In this document: positions 37,921 to 46,448 of the stretch, one piece after another
Numbering within the stretch: position 1 is the first letter of the stretch
Layout: each line of letters opens with the position of its first letter
From: Thalassovita gelatinovora
GTDB lineage: Bacteria > Pseudomonadota > Alphaproteobacteria > Rhodobacterales > Rhodobacteraceae
Direction of reading: 5' to 3'
NCBI RefSeq assembly: GCF_001458355.1
Contig: NZ_CYSA01000005.1
Coordinates: 1-64,000, forward strand
Length of the DNA: 64,000 bases
The notes under the pieces: generated by a model
What the model saw: only the letters and a program-made list of their open reading frames with translations
What the model was told of the DNA's origin: nothing
Database searches by the model: none
Made by a program: the position numbers and the translations under genes

Positions 37921-37987
37921 GCGTCTTCTTCTGTTCAAAAATATCCTCGGGTGAATTGGCGGCACGCCAAGAGGGGCAAAGCCCCTC
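37921..37987 (+). repeat. Hairpin-bearing intergenic repeat, copy A
   Basis: Begins with the shared core CTTCTTCTGTTCAAAAATAT followed by CCTCGGGTGAAT, then two hairpins: TTGGCG-GCA-CGCCAA (37956-37970) and GAGGGGC-AAA-GCCCCTC (37971-37987). Related copies occur at 43275, 44641 (reversed) and 48070. It lies just beyond the stop of the minus-strand esterase gene. Confidence 0.7.
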
Positions 37988-38001
37988 CGACCTGCCCCGG
38001 C

Positions 38002-38667
38002 TCAAAGCCCCAGCTTGTCGCGCATGAACGCCAAAGCCACCGACAAACCGTCGGGGGCGATGCCGTGGGCGGTGCCCTTCATGATATGGGCATACACCTC
38101 TTTGAACCCGGCAGCCTGCAGGGCCTCTGCGGCTTCAGGCAGCGATTGCACCGGTACAACATCGTCCTGATCGCCATGTACCAACAGGATCGGCGGTTTC
38201 GACACCGCTTCGTCGGCCAACAATTCGGGCGCCATCAAACGGCCGGAAAACGCCACGATCCCGGCAATTTCGTCTTCGCGCCGTGGCGCGACATGCAACG
38301 ACATCATGGTGCCCTGGGAAAATCCGAACAGCACCATCTGTTCCGGCAACAGGTCCTCGTCGACCAGGATCGCGTCTAGGAACGCGTTCAGATCCTCGGC
38401 CGCCTGCTGCATCCCGCGTTCGGCCTCTTCCTCGGACGAATTGTCAATCCAGGGGATCGGGAACCACTGGAACCCCATCGGTGCCCCGGCGCACATTTCC
38501 GGCGCATCGGGCGCGATGAACAAGGTATCGGGCAAATGATCCGATAACGGATCCGCCAAGCCCAGCAAATCGGCCCCATTGGCGCCATAGCCATGCAAAA
38601 ACACCACGACCGACCGGGTCACACCCGATTTGGGCTCTTTCCGGCCCGCCTGCAAAACCCGTGTCAT
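38002..38667 (-). CDS. Alpha/beta hydrolase, phospholipase/carboxylesterase family
   Basis: 221 residues from the ATG at 38665-38667, which overlaps the stop of the glycosylase gene (ATGA). Catalytic residues are visible as Ser117 in GFSQGT, an Asp at 168 or 169 in GDQDDVVP and His201 in GTAHGI; HGYGANGADLL forms the oxyanion region. It belongs to the Abhydrolase_2 (YpfH/carboxylesterase II) family, cytoplasmic enzymes acting on short acyl esters. It is the last gene of the cbiD-cobK-alkA unit; a link to cobalamin is not known. Confidence 0.9.
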   Translation of the reverse strand: MTRVLQAGRKEPKSGVTRSVVVFLHGYGANGADLLGLADPLSDHLPDTLFIAPDAPEMCAGAPMGFQWFPIPWIDNSSEEEAERGMQQAAEDLNAFLDAILVDEDLLPEQMVLFGFSQGTMMSLHVAPRREDEIAGIVAFSGRLMAPELLADEAVSKPPILLVHGDQDDVVPVQSLPEAAEALQAAGFKEVYAHIMKGTAHGIAPDGLSVALAFMRDKLGL

Positions 38668-39293
38668 CTGATCCCTTCCCTGTCTTTTGCCACATGGTAA
38701 TAGGCCCAAAGCTGGCGCGCCGCAACGGCCCGCCACGGGCTCCAATTTTCGGCCATCTGCCGCAGCGCCTTTTCCTTCGGACGCTCGTCCAAGTCATAGA
38801 GAATCCGCGCCGCTTCCTGCAACGCCAGATCGCCGGGGGCGAACACATCGGCCCGGCCCAGCGAAAACATCGCATAGATTTCCGCCGTCCAGACGCCAAT
38901 GCCGGTGACGGCCGTCAAAGTCTTGATCACCTGTTCGGTCGGGGCTTCTCGCAGCGCGTGGTAATCGATATTTGCCTCGGCCAGCGCCAGCGCATAGCGC
39001 GCCTTCTGCCGGCTCAGCCCGATCTCGCGCAGCGCGTCATGGGTTTTTCCCGAAATCGCTTCGGCTGTCAGCAACCCGGCGGTTTCCAACCGCGCCCAGA
39101 TCGCATTGGCCGAGGCGACACTGACCTGTTGTGACACGATGGCGCTGAGCAATTGCGCGAACCCATCTGGATTACGGCGCAGCGGCAGCGGCCCGGTGGC
39201 GGCAAAGGCTGCGGCCATTTTCGGATCGTTGGCGCAAAGCCAATCCACCCCTTCGGTGATGCAATCCTCGGTTTCAATGATCCGCCCGATCAT
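38664..39293 (-). CDS. DNA-3-methyladenine glycosylase, AlkA/HhH-GPD type
   Basis: 209 residues. The helix-hairpin-helix LTAVTGIGVWTAEIYAMF (about 126-143) is followed by the catalytic aspartate D155 in FAPGDLALQ. The compact length without the N-terminal beta domain resembles short AlkA-like glycosylases that remove alkylated bases in base-excision repair. It is sandwiched between cobK and an esterase gene with 4-bp overlaps on both sides, so it is translated with cobalamin genes. Confidence 0.9.
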   Translation of the reverse strand: MIGRIIETEDCITEGVDWLCANDPKMAAAFAATGPLPLRRNPDGFAQLLSAIVSQQVSVASANAIWARLETAGLLTAEAISGKTHDALREIGLSRQKARYALALAEANIDYHALREAPTEQVIKTLTAVTGIGVWTAEIYAMFSLGRADVFAPGDLALQEAARILYDLDERPKEKALRQMAENWSPWRAVAARQLWAYYHVAKDREGIR

Positions 39294-40018
39294 AGCCCAT
39301 CCACCCAGGCCAGCGCCGCCTCAACCGTTCCTACATGGGGCGTTTTGGGCTGCGGCGGTCGCTCGATCATCACCACCTTGATCCCCAATTCCCGCGCCGC
39401 GAGAAGCTTGGCGTAAGACGCTTCACCACCTGCATTTTTCACCACCAGCCAATCGATATTCAAATCCTGAAACAATGCAATTTCACTTTCCACGGTAAAG
39501 GGAGGACGTGCCACCAGGTATCGCCCGTTCGGCAATGGAAACGGATCTGGCTGCGGATCGACCACACGCAGGGTCAGATCGCAATCCGAAAGCGGCGCAA
39601 AACACCGCAGCGTCTGGCGCCCGGTTGCCAAAAACACCCGTCCCCCGGCGGGAATGACTCCCACCACCCCGGTTTCACCGATGACATGGGTCCAGTCATC
39701 CCCCGGTTCTGCCTGCCAGGCCGGACGCAGCAATTGGCAATACGGAATGCCCAGCTGACGCGCCACCTCGGCGCTGCGCAGACTGATCTGCATCGCAAAG
39801 GGATGTGTTACATCCAATACTGCCGATATATTTTTATATTCTAGGTAATGTTCGAACCCGCCGCGCCCGCCGAAACCGCCAACCCGGGTCGGAACGGCAT
39901 AGGTTTCAGGGGATTTCGTTGCCCCTGCCAGTGAAGCTATTGCATCGACTCCCCGCAGCGAAAGCCCCCAGGCAACCTGACGCGCCTCGCCAGTGCCTGC
40001 CAATAACAGCAGCGTCAT
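39290..40018 (-). CDS. cobK: Precorrin-6A reductase
   Basis: 242 residues. CobK/CbiJ features are the start LLLLAGTGEARQVAWGL, the segment DVTHPFAMQISLRSAEVARQLGIPY and KNAGGEASYAKLLAARELGI near the end. It reduces precorrin-6A (or its cobalt form) with NADPH to the dihydro product in corrin ring synthesis. The start overlaps cbiD by 4 bp and the stop overlaps the glycosylase by 4 bp. Confidence 0.95.
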   Translation of the reverse strand: MTLLLLAGTGEARQVAWGLSLRGVDAIASLAGATKSPETYAVPTRVGGFGGRGGFEHYLEYKNISAVLDVTHPFAMQISLRSAEVARQLGIPYCQLLRPAWQAEPGDDWTHVIGETGVVGVIPAGGRVFLATGRQTLRCFAPLSDCDLTLRVVDPQPDPFPLPNGRYLVARPPFTVESEIALFQDLNIDWLVVKNAGGEASYAKLLAARELGIKVVMIERPPQPKTPHVGTVEAALAWVDGL

Positions 40019-41067
40019 GCCGCGCCCTCAGCCCGGGCCAAAATGTTCCCGGCCCGGTCAATGACAACGATATCGGCCATACTGCTTGCGGGCAGCATGG
40101 TTTGAACCTGTTCCAACGCTTTGGTCGCAACTATTTCAGACATTTTTATTCCCGCAATTTCATAAGCTTGCAGCGCGGTATTGCAGTGTCGCATTCGGTC
40201 GTCATCCAGCCATCGCGCCAACAGATCGAAATCCACTTGGCTGCGGCCCGAATGCAAATCGCGCGCGCCCTGTGCCAGCTTGGTGATCTTGCCGATGCCA
40301 CCGCCCACTGTCACCCGCTTTACCGGATGCTTGGCGATGTATTTCAACATGCCACCGACAAAATCACCCATATCCAGCATCGCACCAGCGGGCAGATCGT
40401 AAAGCCGCTGCACCACCTGTTCCGACGTCGCGCCGGTACAGCCCGCCACATGGTGCTGCCCTTCGGCCCGGGCCACATCGACGCCGCGATGGATCGATGC
40501 AATCCATGCAGAACAGGAAAACGGCCGCACGATGCCGGTGGTACCTAGGATCGATAACCCGCCCTTGATGCCCAGACGCGGATTCCATGTCTTCTCCGCC
40601 AACGCAGCGCCGCCCGGAACCGAAACGGTAATGCGAATATCGGGGCGCCGTCCCAATCTTGCGGCCATTTCCTCGACCGTGCCCCGCATCATCTGCCGTG
40701 GCACCGGGTTGATCGCTGGTTCACCAACCGCGATCGGCAGCCCCGGCTTGGTCACCGTTCCCACGCCTTCGCCGGCGGCGAATTCCACACCCCCGGCAGA
40801 TGCTTCGACCCGCGCCCGGATCAGCGCACCATGGGTCACATCGGGATCATCCCCGGCATCCTTGATCACCGCTGCTTCGGCCCAGCCGATCCCTTGTTCC
40901 GCCTCGGTCACGGCGAATACAGGCCGTTCGCCGCGCGGCAGGGTAATCCGCACCTTGTCGGGCCGGGCTTCGCCCCAAAGCATCATCAGTGCCGCCCGCG
41001 TCGCCGCGGTGGCACAGGCCCCCGTGGTCCAGCCACGGCGCAATGGGGTGTTAGGCTTGCGATCCAT
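40015..41067 (-). CDS. cbiD: Cobalt-precorrin-5B (C1)-methyltransferase CbiD
   Basis: 350 residues from the ATG at 41065-41067, giving MDRKPNTPLRRGWTTGACA; an upstream ATG at 41145 would add 26 residues that are not typical. The CbiD signature TTGACATAATRAALMML at the start and SILGTTGIVRPFS are clear, and GDFVGGMLKYIAKHPVKRVTVGGGIGK is conserved. It methylates C1 of the ring-contracted intermediate. CbiD is classically part of the anaerobic route, while its partner CobK is named from the aerobic route. It opens a four-gene overlapping unit and is divergent from cobA. Confidence 0.93.
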   Translation of the reverse strand: MDRKPNTPLRRGWTTGACATAATRAALMMLWGEARPDKVRITLPRGERPVFAVTEAEQGIGWAEAAVIKDAGDDPDVTHGALIRARVEASAGGVEFAAGEGVGTVTKPGLPIAVGEPAINPVPRQMMRGTVEEMAARLGRRPDIRITVSVPGGAALAEKTWNPRLGIKGGLSILGTTGIVRPFSCSAWIASIHRGVDVARAEGQHHVAGCTGATSEQVVQRLYDLPAGAMLDMGDFVGGMLKYIAKHPVKRVTVGGGIGKITKLAQGARDLHSGRSQVDFDLLARWLDDDRMRHCNTALQAYEIAGIKMSEIVATKALEQVQTMLPASSMADIVVIDRAGNILARAEGAA

Positions 41068-41154
41068 CGGCGCGACTATAGGCTTCGCACTCAGCCGCGC
41101 CAATATGTCGTTTAGAGACTTCAATGCCGACAAAGAGAGCGGCATAAGGACTGC

Positions 41155-42006
41155 ATGACTGATTCACTCACGATGCCCAAGGGCAAATGGCCGCAATTGG
41201 ACCCCGGTTGGGTCTGGCTTTGTGGTGCGGGTCCGGGCGATCCGGGGCTGTTGACGCTGCATGCGATCAACGGGCTGCAACAGGCAGACGTGGTGATCTA
41301 TGACGCGCTGGTCCAAGAATCGATCCTAGACTGGGCGCCGCAGGCTGAACATATCTATGCCGGCAAACGCGGCGGCAAACCCTCGGCGAACCAGCGCGAC
41401 ATTTCGCTGCGACTGGTCGATCTGGCCCAAGCGGGCCATCGGGTGCTCCGGCTGAAAGGTGGTGATCCTTTCGTATTCGGGCGCGGCGGCGAAGAAGCCC
41501 AGACCTTGATCCAACACGGAGTGCCGGTGCGGATCATTCCCGGGATCAGCGCCGGGATCGGTGGGCTGGCCTATGCCGGCATTCCGGTCACGCACCGCGA
41601 CGTAAACCAATCCGTCACCTTCGTCACCGGCCATGATCAAACCGGCGAAACGCCGTCTTCGCTGAACTGGAAAGCAATCGCTGACGGTGCGCAGGTTCTG
41701 GTGATCTACATGGGCATGAAACATGCGGACCGGATCGCCAAGGCGCTACTCGACGCGGGGCGCCCCGCCGATGAACCCTGCGCGGTGGTCTGTTCTGCAA
41801 CGACCGACAAGCAACAGGTGCTGGAAACCACGTTGGGTCAAATGGCCGCCGATATCGCCGCCAGCGGGCTGGAACCGCCCGCGATCCTTTGCGTTGGTCG
41901 GTCGGTGTTGATGCGGCAGGTGCTGGATTGGCAGGCGCTGATGCAGGGGGCAGAACCGCGCAACCTTGATCCACTCGGCCGGGGCAACCCCACCGGCGGG
42001 TCATGA
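41155..42006 (+). CDS. cobA: Uroporphyrinogen-III C-methyltransferase
   Basis: 283 residues. SUMT motifs are present: WLCGAGPGDPGLLTLHA at the start, YDALVQ, RLKGGDPFVFGRGGEEA, PGISAGIGGLAYAGIPVTHR and the SAM-binding YMGMKH. It adds two methyl groups to uroporphyrinogen III to make precorrin-2, the first step to cobalamin and siroheme. No CysG-type dehydrogenase domain is fused. The stop overlaps the start of cobB (ATGA), so the pair forms an operon divergent from cbiD-cobK. Confidence 0.95.
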   Translation: MTDSLTMPKGKWPQLDPGWVWLCGAGPGDPGLLTLHAINGLQQADVVIYDALVQESILDWAPQAEHIYAGKRGGKPSANQRDISLRLVDLAQAGHRVLRLKGGDPFVFGRGGEEAQTLIQHGVPVRIIPGISAGIGGLAYAGIPVTHRDVNQSVTFVTGHDQTGETPSSLNWKAIADGAQVLVIYMGMKHADRIAKALLDAGRPADEPCAVVCSATTDKQQVLETTLGQMAADIAASGLEPPAILCVGRSVLMRQVLDWQALMQGAEPRNLDPLGRGNPTGGS

Positions 42007-43271
42007 CCGGGCTGATTGTCGCCGCCCCCGCCTCCGGGGCTGGCAAAACCACGGTGACGCTGGCGCTTTTGCGGTTGCTGTCGCGCGAAGGGATCGCCGT
42101 GCGGGGTGCGAAATCCGGCCCCGACTATATCGACCCGCGGTTTCACGAAGCCGCCTGCGGCGCGCCTTGCCTCAATCTCGACGCTTGGGCGATGCCGCCC
42201 AACCGGTTGCGGTCCTTGGCCGCAGGGGATGGGCTGTTGATCGTCGAAGGTGCCATGGGCCTGTTCGATGGCGCCCCCCCCGATGGCAAGGGCGCGGTGG
42301 CCGATCTGGCCCGGTTGCTGCATTTGCCGGTGGTTCTCGTCGTCGATGCCGGACGGATGGCCGGATCGGTGGCAGCGTTGGTTGCGGGCTTTACCCATCA
42401 CGACCCGGCGGTGCCAATCACCGGGATCATCCTCAACAATGTCGGCAGCGACCGGCATGAATCCATGCTGCGCCGGGCCTTGGCCCCACTAAACCTGCCC
42501 GTGCTGGCCGCATTGCACCGTGCGCCCGACCTGTCGCTTCCTTCACGGCATCTGGGGTTGGTACAGGCGGCGGAACGCGCCGATCTGGACGTTTTTTTGG
42601 ACCGCGCCGCCGATGCGCTGGCGACAACGCTCGACCGCGCGGCCCTGCTGACACTTGCCCGCCCCTTGCCTGTGGCGACGCGCCAAACGCGCCTCGCCCC
42701 ACCGGCGCAGGTGATCGCTCTGGCCCGCGACCGCGCCTTTGCCTTTTGTTACCCGCATATTCTGGACGATTGGCGCGCTCAGGGGGCCGAAGTGAAAGTC
42801 TTCTCGCCGCTGGCGGATGACCCGGTACCACGGGCCGATTTCATCTATCTGCCCGGCGGCTATCCCGAACTGCATGCCGCGCGGCTGGCGCAGAACTCAT
42901 GCTTCAAAGCCAGCCTGAGAAAAGCCGCACAACAGACCCAGATTTACGGTGAATGCGGCGGCTACATGACCTTGGGCGAAGGCCTGATCGATGCCGATGG
43001 AGTACGCCACGAAATGCTTGGCCTGCTGCCGCTCGAAACCTCCTTTGCGACCCGCAAGCTGCATCTTGGCTACCGCGACCTGACTCCGTTGCGCGGCCCC
43101 TTCACCGCGCCATTCAAGGCGCATGAATTCCACTATGCCACCACCCTGCGCGCCGATGGTCCGGCGCTGTTCAGCGCCAAAGACGCCGAAGGGATGGCAT
43201 TGCCGGATATGGGGCTGAGCCTGGGCCGGGTCAGCGGATCATTTGCGCATATTATCGACCCGGCCGGCTAA
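42003..43271 (+). CDS. cobB: Cobyrinic/hydrogenobyrinic acid a,c-diamide synthase
   Basis: 422 residues with a P-loop APASGAGKTTVT at 8-19 (ATP-dependent dethiobiotin-synthetase-like domain) and a type-I glutamine amidotransferase domain whose nucleophile is Cys318 in YGECGGYM; PGGYPELHA is also characteristic. It amidates the a and c side chains of the corrin ring using glutamine and ATP. It follows cobA with a 4-bp overlap. The remaining cob genes are not within the window. Confidence 0.95.
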   Translation: MTGLIVAAPASGAGKTTVTLALLRLLSREGIAVRGAKSGPDYIDPRFHEAACGAPCLNLDAWAMPPNRLRSLAAGDGLLIVEGAMGLFDGAPPDGKGAVADLARLLHLPVVLVVDAGRMAGSVAALVAGFTHHDPAVPITGIILNNVGSDRHESMLRRALAPLNLPVLAALHRAPDLSLPSRHLGLVQAAERADLDVFLDRAADALATTLDRAALLTLARPLPVATRQTRLAPPAQVIALARDRAFAFCYPHILDDWRAQGAEVKVFSPLADDPVPRADFIYLPGGYPELHAARLAQNSCFKASLRKAAQQTQIYGECGGYMTLGEGLIDADGVRHEMLGLLPLETSFATRKLHLGYRDLTPLRGPFTAPFKAHEFHYATTLRADGPALFSAKDAEGMALPDMGLSLGRVSGSFAHIIDPAG

Positions 43272-43274
43272 CCC

Positions 43275-43323
43275 GATTTCTTCTTGGCCAAAATACTCCG
43301 GGGGTTTGGGGGCTGGCCCCCAA
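43275..43323 (+). repeat. Hairpin-bearing intergenic repeat, copy B
   Basis: A diverged copy: TTTCTTCTTGGCCAAAATAC, then TCCGGGGG and the hairpin TTGGGGGC-TG-GCCCCCAA (43306-43323). It lies 3 bp after the cobB stop in the same direction, so it could act as the 3' hairpin of the cobA-cobB transcript. Confidence 0.6.
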
Positions 43324-43382
43324 TTGTGTCCGTCACAATTCACACCTTGCACCGCTGCACATCTGCCCTTAGCACTTCACAT

Positions 43383-44600
43383 ATGACCCAAACCGCATAT
43401 GTCCCCGACGATAACCGCGCCCGACGCAACGTGTATATCCTGGTCCTGGCGCAAGCCATTCTGGGTGCGCAGATGCCGATGATTTTCACCATCGGCGGGC
43501 TGGCCGGGCAAGCACTGGCTTCCAACCTGTGTTTCGCCACTCTGCCGATTTCGCTGATCGTTCTGGGCAGCATGCTGGCCGCGACGCCGGTATCGCATAT
43601 CATGCAGAAATATGGCCGCCGCACCGGGTTTTTCCTTGGCGCGGGGGCTGGGGCGATTGGTGGTGCGGTGGGGGCTTACGGGCTCTACCTTGCGTCTTTT
43701 CCGATCTTCCTGCTGGGCAGCCTGATCACCGGCATCTACATGTCGGCACAGGGGTTTTACCGCTTCGCCGCTGCCGACACCGCCAGCGACACGTTCCGCC
43801 CGAAAGCGATTTCCTACGTAATGGCGGGCGGGTTGGCTTCGGCAATCATCGGGCCGCAGATGGTCAAACTGACGGCCGATGCTTTCGTGGTGCCGTTCAT
43901 GGGCACCTATCTGGCCGTGATCGCGGTAAACATTCTGGGATCGCTGCTGTTCTGGTTCCTCGACATTCCAAAACCCGCCGTGCCAAGCGCAGATGCCCCA
44001 AAGGGGCGGTCCCGGATGGAGCTTTTGAAAACGCCGCGTATCGCGGTCGCGGTGATCTGCGCCATGGTGTCTTATGCCTTGATGAACCTGGTGATGACCT
44101 CGACCCCGCTGGCCGTGGTCGGCTGCGGCTTTGAAAAGAACACCGCCGCCGACGTGGTCAGTGCCCACGTTCTGGCGATGTATATCCCATCCTTCTTCAC
44201 CGGCCACCTGATCGCCCGCTTCGGGGTGGAAAAGATCGTCGCCACCGGGTTGGTGATCTTGGCCGGGGCCGGGGCGGTCGCGTTGCAGGGGGTCGAGTTG
44301 GAAAACTTCTTCATCGCACTGATCCTGCTGGGTCTGGGATGGAATTTCGGCTTCATCGGTGCCACCACCATGCTGGCCGGAGCGCATGAACCGAATGAAC
44401 GCGGCAAGATGCAGGGGTTGAACGACCTGATGGTCTTTGGTGGCGTCACCCTGGCCTCGCTGGCCTCGGGTGGGTTGATGAACTGTTCGGGCGGCACCGC
44501 TCAGGCTGGCTGGACCAGCGTCAACCTGGCAATGGCACCGTTCTTGATGCTGGCAGGCGGTGCGCTGATCTGGCTGATTTTCCAGCCCAAGGAAGACTGA
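43383..44600 (+). CDS. MFS transporter
   Basis: 405 residues from the ATG at 43383; the open frame extends to 43284 but that part lies over the repeat and lacks a ribosome site. About 12 hydrophobic helices are seen, with HIMQKYGRRTGFFLGAGAG as the cytoplasmic loop motif after helix 2 and FIGATTMLAGAHEPNERGKMQGLNDLMVFGG in the second half. It matches the YfkF/DHA-like branch with unclear substrate. It is convergent with the NDUFAF6-like gene, with repeat copy D in between. Confidence 0.87.
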   Translation: MTQTAYVPDDNRARRNVYILVLAQAILGAQMPMIFTIGGLAGQALASNLCFATLPISLIVLGSMLAATPVSHIMQKYGRRTGFFLGAGAGAIGGAVGAYGLYLASFPIFLLGSLITGIYMSAQGFYRFAAADTASDTFRPKAISYVMAGGLASAIIGPQMVKLTADAFVVPFMGTYLAVIAVNILGSLLFWFLDIPKPAVPSADAPKGRSRMELLKTPRIAVAVICAMVSYALMNLVMTSTPLAVVGCGFEKNTAADVVSAHVLAMYIPSFFTGHLIARFGVEKIVATGLVILAGAGAVALQGVELENFFIALILLGLGWNFGFIGATTMLAGAHEPNERGKMQGLNDLMVFGGVTLASLASGGLMNCSGGTAQAGWTSVNLAMAPFLMLAGGALIWLIFQPKED

Positions 44601-44640
44601 CGCTTACGATCCATTGCGGACCTGAATTCCGATGACGGAG

Positions 44641-44697
44641 GCCCAAAGGGGGCGCAGCGCGCATTCACCCTTGGCATATTTTTGAACAGAAGAAGCG
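44641..44697 (-). repeat. Hairpin-bearing intergenic repeat, copy D (inverted)
   Basis: On the minus strand it reads CTTCTTCTGTTCAAAAATAT, then GCCAAGGGTGAAT, matching copy A at all but a few bases, followed by a GC-rich hairpin-prone segment (GCGCGCTGCGC). It fills the gap between convergent genes ending at 44600 and 44705. Confidence 0.65.
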
Positions 44698-44704
44698 TAA
44701 AAGC

Positions 44705-45484
44705 CTACCAGCGCTGCGTTTGCGCACGCCAAAGCAGACCCAGATTCTTGCGAAACTCCGAAGCCCCCAAAGCACCGACCTTGACCCTTTGCGGGGTCTT
44801 GGCAGCCTGCGTCAGGATCGCCCCGGCCTGCCAAGCCGAAAGCAATGCCGGAGCGGCCGAAGGCGCGACCCGATCACGTTGCGCCCGCGCCCGCGCCAGC
44901 CGCGCCAGCCCGTCGTGGGCCAGTGCCGCGACAGCGCTATCGCGGCCGTCCAGAAATGGCACCCGCCCGGCCTTTTCCAATGCCGGAATCGCGCGCAGAA
45001 AATTGGCCAGCCCGCTGGCATAGCCGATATCGCGGATGATCGCTTCGTCGCCACCGCCAAGCGCCTGCACGGCGACCAGTAACAGGTTGGACGAGGTGTT
45101 TTGCAGATAGGTTTCGAACGCGGATTCATCTTCAAAAGGATCGCGGTAAATGTCCCAACGACGCGCCACGATCAGATCGTCGAACCATGTCGCCGCCTGA
45201 AGATCCAGCTTCTGTGCCAGTAACGTCACCGCCTGATGCCGCCGCGCCGCCTTGCCCGCCCCTATCTCTTCCACAGCGTCGCGCCACCATTGCAGCCGCA
45301 TTTCCGCGATCATCGGTTCCTGCGTCACCCAAGGCGCGCGGGCAATTTCGACATTGGCGGCAAAGATCGGGAACAGCACCGCCCGCGCGGCCACCGGGGC
45401 GGCCATAACGGCGCGAAACCGATCCGGGTCGGCCTGTTCGACCAATTGCGCGCAGGACCGCAGATCGGGATCGTCAAATCCCAT
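44705..45484 (-). CDS. Squalene/phytoene synthase family protein, NDUFAF6-like
   Basis: 259 residues from the ATG at 45482-45484, which overlaps the preceding hydrolase gene by 11 bp. The chain follows the isoprenoid synthase fold (RLQWWRDAVEEIGAG; TYLQNTSSNLLLVAVQALGG; GYASGLANFLRAIP), but the Asp-rich metal-binding motifs of true squalene or phytoene synthases are not evident. This fits the subgroup related to the mitochondrial complex I assembly factor NDUFAF6. The role here is therefore probably not prenyl condensation; no nuo genes are nearby. Confidence 0.8.
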   Translation of the reverse strand: MGFDDPDLRSCAQLVEQADPDRFRAVMAAPVAARAVLFPIFAANVEIARAPWVTQEPMIAEMRLQWWRDAVEEIGAGKAARRHQAVTLLAQKLDLQAATWFDDLIVARRWDIYRDPFEDESAFETYLQNTSSNLLLVAVQALGGGDEAIIRDIGYASGLANFLRAIPALEKAGRVPFLDGRDSAVAALAHDGLARLARARAQRDRVAPSAAPALLSAWQAGAILTQAAKTPQRVKVGALGASEFRKNLGLLWRAQTQRW

Positions 45485-46448
45485 CGATGAAGTCCCCGAT
45501 CGCTGACAACGTTTGCGGCGCGTCAACCACATCGAGATGCGACACCCCGTCGATCAGCACATAGCGCCCCTCTGGATTATGCTCTGACATCAGCGGTTCA
45601 TACCGTTCTGCAAAGAAAGCTTCGTCCTCGCGGCCCGCAATCAGCAGAAATCGCGGCAGGGCGGCGATATCTTTTTCATAGCCCCGACGCGGCGCAAATG
45701 AGCTGTTGAGCCGATAAGAATAGGCCGTGGTCGCGGTCGCCCCAAGCGGCCCGTTCAGCACCGATTCCGGCATATTGAACTGGATCACCGTCAGAGCGTT
45801 CAGCGCCTTGATCCCGACCGTGTTCAACATGCTTAACCCGATGATCCGCCGGGTCAGCACATCGGCCCAGCCGCCGGAATTGGGCCGCGTGGTGGGGGCA
45901 TTGTATTTCAGGAACGGCGCCATCAGCGCGGCCCCCTCGATCAGATCGCCATGCGCCCCACCGGCAAACCGCACCACCAAACCGCCGCCCGAACTGTGAC
46001 CGGCCAGAACCACTTTCTGCCCCGGCTTGGCTTTGGCACGGATCAGGTCGGCCAGATCGTCTTCGAACTGGCCGATATAATCGACATCGCCGCGCCGTCC
46101 CGGATCAACGCCATGACCGCGCAGATCGGGCACCAGAACATCCGCCTTGTCGGCCAGTTGCCGCGCCAACCCGTCGAATTGCCCGCCATGCCAGCCCGAT
46201 CCGTGGACCAGCACCACAAGCGGCCGATTTTGCGGCCCGGGCACCGACCGCACCGACAGGCCAAACCCATCGCGCATTGTCACTTTTTCGATCGGCAGCG
46301 GCGCAGTTTGGCGCGTGATCTGGCGGCTGAAATCCAACCCTTCGCTGCCGGTCATTTCCCCGGGCCGTTGCGATCCGATCAACCCAAGCGCAATCGCCAA
46401 AGGAACCGCCGCCGAAATAGCCGCCACCCGGACAAATCCCCATATCAT
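45474..46448 (-). CDS. Alpha/beta hydrolase with N-terminal membrane anchor
   Basis: 324 residues from the ATG at 46446-46448, overlapping the cimA stop by 4 bp. A hydrophobic segment at about 4-25 predicts an anchor or signal. The hydrolase has LVHGSGWHGGQ, PDLRGHGVD, nucleophile Ser152 in GHSSGG, an acid in AGREDE and His in DGVSHLDV, typical of the serine aminopeptidase/lysophospholipase type (Hydrolase_4). The substrate is unknown. It sits in a compact unit with cimA before it and the NDUFAF6-like gene after it. Confidence 0.86.
   Translation of the reverse strand: MIWGFVRVAAISAAVPLAIALGLIGSQRPGEMTGSEGLDFSRQITRQTAPLPIEKVTMRDGFGLSVRSVPGPQNRPLVVLVHGSGWHGGQFDGLARQLADKADVLVPDLRGHGVDPGRRGDVDYIGQFEDDLADLIRAKAKPGQKVVLAGHSSGGGLVVRFAGGAHGDLIEGAALMAPFLKYNAPTTRPNSGGWADVLTRRIIGLSMLNTVGIKALNALTVIQFNMPESVLNGPLGATATTAYSYRLNSSFAPRRGYEKDIAALPRFLLIAGREDEAFFAERYEPLMSEHNPEGRYVLIDGVSHLDVVDAPQTLSAIGDFIDGI

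Noticed and set aside
41067-41155. Possible cobalamin riboswitch between cbiD and cobA
   Set aside because: Only 87 bp separate the starts and no B12-box-like element or extended fold is visible.
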